From: Planctomycetota bacterium
Lineage (GTDB): Bacteria > Planctomycetota > Phycisphaerae > Phycisphaerales > UBA1924
DNA: 5,711 nt
Assembly: GCA_023429345.1 (NCBI GenBank)
Contig: JAEYVB010000290.1
Coordinates: forward strand, 1 to 5,711
Reading direction: 5' to 3'
Within the stretch, counting starts at the first letter, position 1. The number at the start of each line of letters is the position of its first letter. Made by a program: the position numbers and the translations under genes. This document shows positions 3,919 through 5,711 of this stretch, one piece after another. The notes under the pieces were generated by a model. That model was not told the DNA's origin, made no database searches, and was given only the letters and a program-made list of their open reading frames with translations.

Positions 3919-5711
3919 TTGTCACGCTACATCCCGAAGCTCATCGTCTGCCTGCGCGAGGGGTACGACTTCCGCGCGTTCGTCAGCGACGCAATCGGCG
4001 GCCTCACCGTTGCGGTGATCGCTCTGCCGCTGGCGATGGCGCTGGGGATCGCCTCCATCCCGCAGGATGTCGCGGATGAGCTCCGGAGCATCCACCCGTG
4101 GCTCACACCGCCGGCGATGGGACTGTACACGGCCGTCATCGCCGGATTCCTGATCTCCGCCTTCGGCGGCAGCCGCGTGCAGGTCGGCGGGCCGACGGCG
4201 GCGTTCATCCCCATCGTCTTCGGGATCGCGGCGACGCACGGCTACGCGGGGCTGGCGACCGCGACGTTCATGTCTGGGGTGGTGGTGGTGCTGATGGGCC
4301 TCTTCCGCTTCGGGGCGATGATCAAGTTCATCCCCTACCCGGTGACCACGGGCTTCACCGCGGGGATCGCCGTCACGATCGTCGTGTCGCAGCTCAAGGA
4401 TTTTTTCGGGCTGACGATCCTCGACGCGGAAGGGAACGCCGCGGGGCTGCCGGCGGAGTTCCTCCCGAAGGTCACGCTGCTCGCCGAGAACTTCGCCTCG
4501 ATCAATGGGGCCGCGACCGCCGTGGGGGTGGGGTCGCTGGCCATCCTGATCGCGATGCGAAAGCTCGTGCCCAGGGTGCCCGGCGCGATCGTGGCGGTGG
4601 CAGTCTCCGCGCTGGCGGTGTACCTCCTCGGGCTTGATCGCGCGGCCGGCGGCACGGTGGAGACGATCGGCTCGCGCTTCGGCGGAATCCCCAGCTCGTT
4701 GCCGGCGCCGCGGCTCCCGGGGCTCAGCCTCGGGCTGATGGCGGATGTGCTCCCCTCGGCGCTCACCATCGCGATGCTGTGCGCGATCGAGAGCCTCCTC
4801 TCCGCTGTGGTGGCCGATGGGATGACCGGCCACCGGCACAAGAGCGACCAGGAGCTCGTCGCCCAGGGGATCGCCAACATCGGCTCATCGCTCTTCTTCG
4901 GCGTGCCCGCCACCGGCGCGATCGCTCGCACCGTCGCGAACATCAAAAACGGCGGCAAAACGCCGATCGCGGGGATGCTGCACGCCGCGTTCCTGCTCCT
5001 CTTCATGATCGCGCTGGCGCCCCTCGCCAAGTCCATTCCGCTCGCGACCCTTTCGGCCGTGCTGGTCATCGTCGCCTGGAACATCAGCGAGATCGATCAT
5101 TTCCGTGCGCTGCTCCGGGCGCCCCGCAGCGATGTGCTCGTGCTTCTCACGACGTTCGGCCTGACGGTCTTCATGGACCTCACCATCGCCGTCGGCGTGG
5201 GGATGGTGCTGGCCAGCATGCTCTTCATGAAGCGGATGGCCGACGTATCGAACATCTCGGCGCTGACCCGCGAGGTGCGCAACGGCATCACCGAGGAGGA
5301 ATGGAACCGCGACCCGAAGGACCCCGGCGCGATCACCGCCCGCGCGATCCCGCACGGTGTCGAGGTGTACGAGATCGACGGCCCCTTCTTCTTCGGCGTC
5401 GCCGACCGTCTCGGGGACACGCTCCGCGGCCTCGAGCGCCCGCCGAAGGTCTTCATCCTCCGCATGCGCAAGGTCCCGGCTATCGACGCCAGCGGCATGC
5501 ACGCGCTCGAGGAGTTCTACCACAAGTGCAAGCGCCAGGGCACGCACCTCCTGCTCGCCGGCGTCCACGCCCAGCCGCTCTTTGCCTTCACGCAGGCCGG
5601 CTTCGACCAGGTGATCGGCGTCGAGAACATGTTCGAGAACATGGCCGATGCGCTCGAGGTCGCCCACAAACTCACCGGCGCTCCCCCGAGCCCCGCCGCG
5701 CCGCCCGCGCC
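3919..5711 (+). CDS. SulP (SLC26) family anion permease with STAS domain, cut by window edge
   Basis: SulP proteins are inner-membrane carriers for sulfate, bicarbonate or other anions, often coupled to protons or sodium. The open frame gives 597 residues without a stop. Many hydrophobic segments span about 25-437 with family landmarks: GGLTVAVIALPLAMALGIA at 27-45, VQVGGPTAAF at 87-96, FIPYPVTTGFTAG in the next third, and GAIARTVANIKNGG at 333-346. After a linker, residues 481-587 form a cytoplasmic STAS domain with IDASGMHALEEF at 522-533; Ser525 sits where anti-sigma antagonists are phosphorylated. The sequence ends in Ala/Pro-rich tail, so the natural stop is probably near. The start is uncertain: this frame has no ATG or GTG between nuoC and the conserved RYIPKLIVCLREGYD segment, leaving TTG 3919, with no Shine-Dalgarno. 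Substrate cannot be told from sequence. The nuoC neighbour gives no strong clue. Confidence 0.92.
   Translation, partial: MSRYIPKLIVCLREGYDFRAFVSDAIGGLTVAVIALPLAMALGIASIPQDVADELRSIHPWLTPPAMGLYTAVIAGFLISAFGGSRVQVGGPTAAFIPIVFGIAATHGYAGLATATFMSGVVVVLMGLFRFGAMIKFIPYPVTTGFTAGIAVTIVVSQLKDFFGLTILDAEGNAAGLPAEFLPKVTLLAENFASINGAATAVGVGSLAILIAMRKLVPRVPGAIVAVAVSALAVYLLGLDRAAGGTVETIGSRFGGIPSSLPAPRLPGLSLGLMADVLPSALTIAMLCAIESLLSAVVADGMTGHRHKSDQELVAQGIANIGSSLFFGVPATGAIARTVANIKNGGKTPIAGMLHAAFLLLFMIALAPLAKSIPLATLSAVLVIVAWNISEIDHFRALLRAPRSDVLVLLTTFGLTVFMDLTIAVGVGMVLASMLFMKRMADVSNISALTREVRNGITEEEWNRDPKDPGAITARAIPHGVEVYEIDGPFFFGVADRLGDTLRGLERPPKVFILRMRKVPAIDASGMHALEEFYHKCKRQGTHLLLAGVHAQPLFAFTQAGFDQVIGVENMFENMADALEVAHKLTGAPPSPAAPPA

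Noticed and set aside
4400..4407. Run of six T in the SulP gene as a slippage or frameshift site
   Set aside because: It encodes the expected Asp-Phe-Phe-Gly of the family and the frame is intact on both sides.
3922..4839. 305-codon minus-strand frame opposite the SulP gene
   Set aside because: Composition is almost wholly Arg, Glu, Asp, Gly and His, typical of reverse-frame reading; the SulP match on the plus strand is clear.
4885..5667. 260-codon minus-strand frame opposite the SulP C terminus
   Set aside because: It is an antisense shadow of the STAS and last membrane segments, with no family pattern.
1..5711. tRNA, rRNA, CRISPR array, insertion sequence, toxin-antitoxin pair or defence system
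   Set aside because: I looked for repeats, cloverleaf-like arms, transposase motifs and paired small genes and saw none; the content is housekeeping-type genes.

Overview
The window is strongly GC-rich, gene-dense bacterial chromosome with housekeeping-type genes on both strands. Protein style and gene mix (a trigger factor with an odd central domain and a lysine-rich tail, a TIM-barrel relative of sugar isomerases, a lone nuoC, a SulP permease) suggest a planctomycete, perhaps of the Phycisphaerae. That placement is inference from recalled sequence style, not a database match. No rRNA, tRNA, CRISPR array, insertion sequence or prophage gene is visible.

Layout from left to right: (1) the first 107 codons of a trehalose-6-phosphate synthase (otsA, minus strand), which runs off the left edge; (2) a 222-bp divergent intergenic region; (3) tig, encoding trigger factor (plus strand), followed by a clear intrinsic terminator and a second hairpin; (4) an 88-residue uncharacterised protein on the minus strand, convergent with tig and preceded by a strong Shine-Dalgarno sequence; (5) a 93-bp divergent spacer; (6) a 197-residue protein resembling the C-terminal part of a xylose-isomerase-type TIM barrel (plus); (7) nuoC, encoding the 30-kDa hydrophilic subunit of respiratory complex I (plus), with its own probable promoter; (8) a SulP anion permease with a C-terminal STAS domain (plus), read from a probable TTG start and running off the right edge close to its natural end.

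The genes do not form an evident pathway. They are stress-sugar synthesis, nascent-chain folding, respiration and anion uptake, mostly as single transcription units. tig is not next to clpP/clpX, and nuoC is not next to nuoB or nuoD. An identical decamer, CCTAGACTTG, lies upstream of both tig and nuoC and reads as an extended -10 element. Looser versions (TAnnnT) sit 5-6 bases before the otsA and TIM-barrel starts, which suggests leaderless transcripts.

I found no convincing new multi-gene system. The points most worth following are the divergent trigger-factor PPIase domain, the orphan nuoC, the two small uncharacterised proteins that diverge from one spacer, and the promoter/leaderless pattern.
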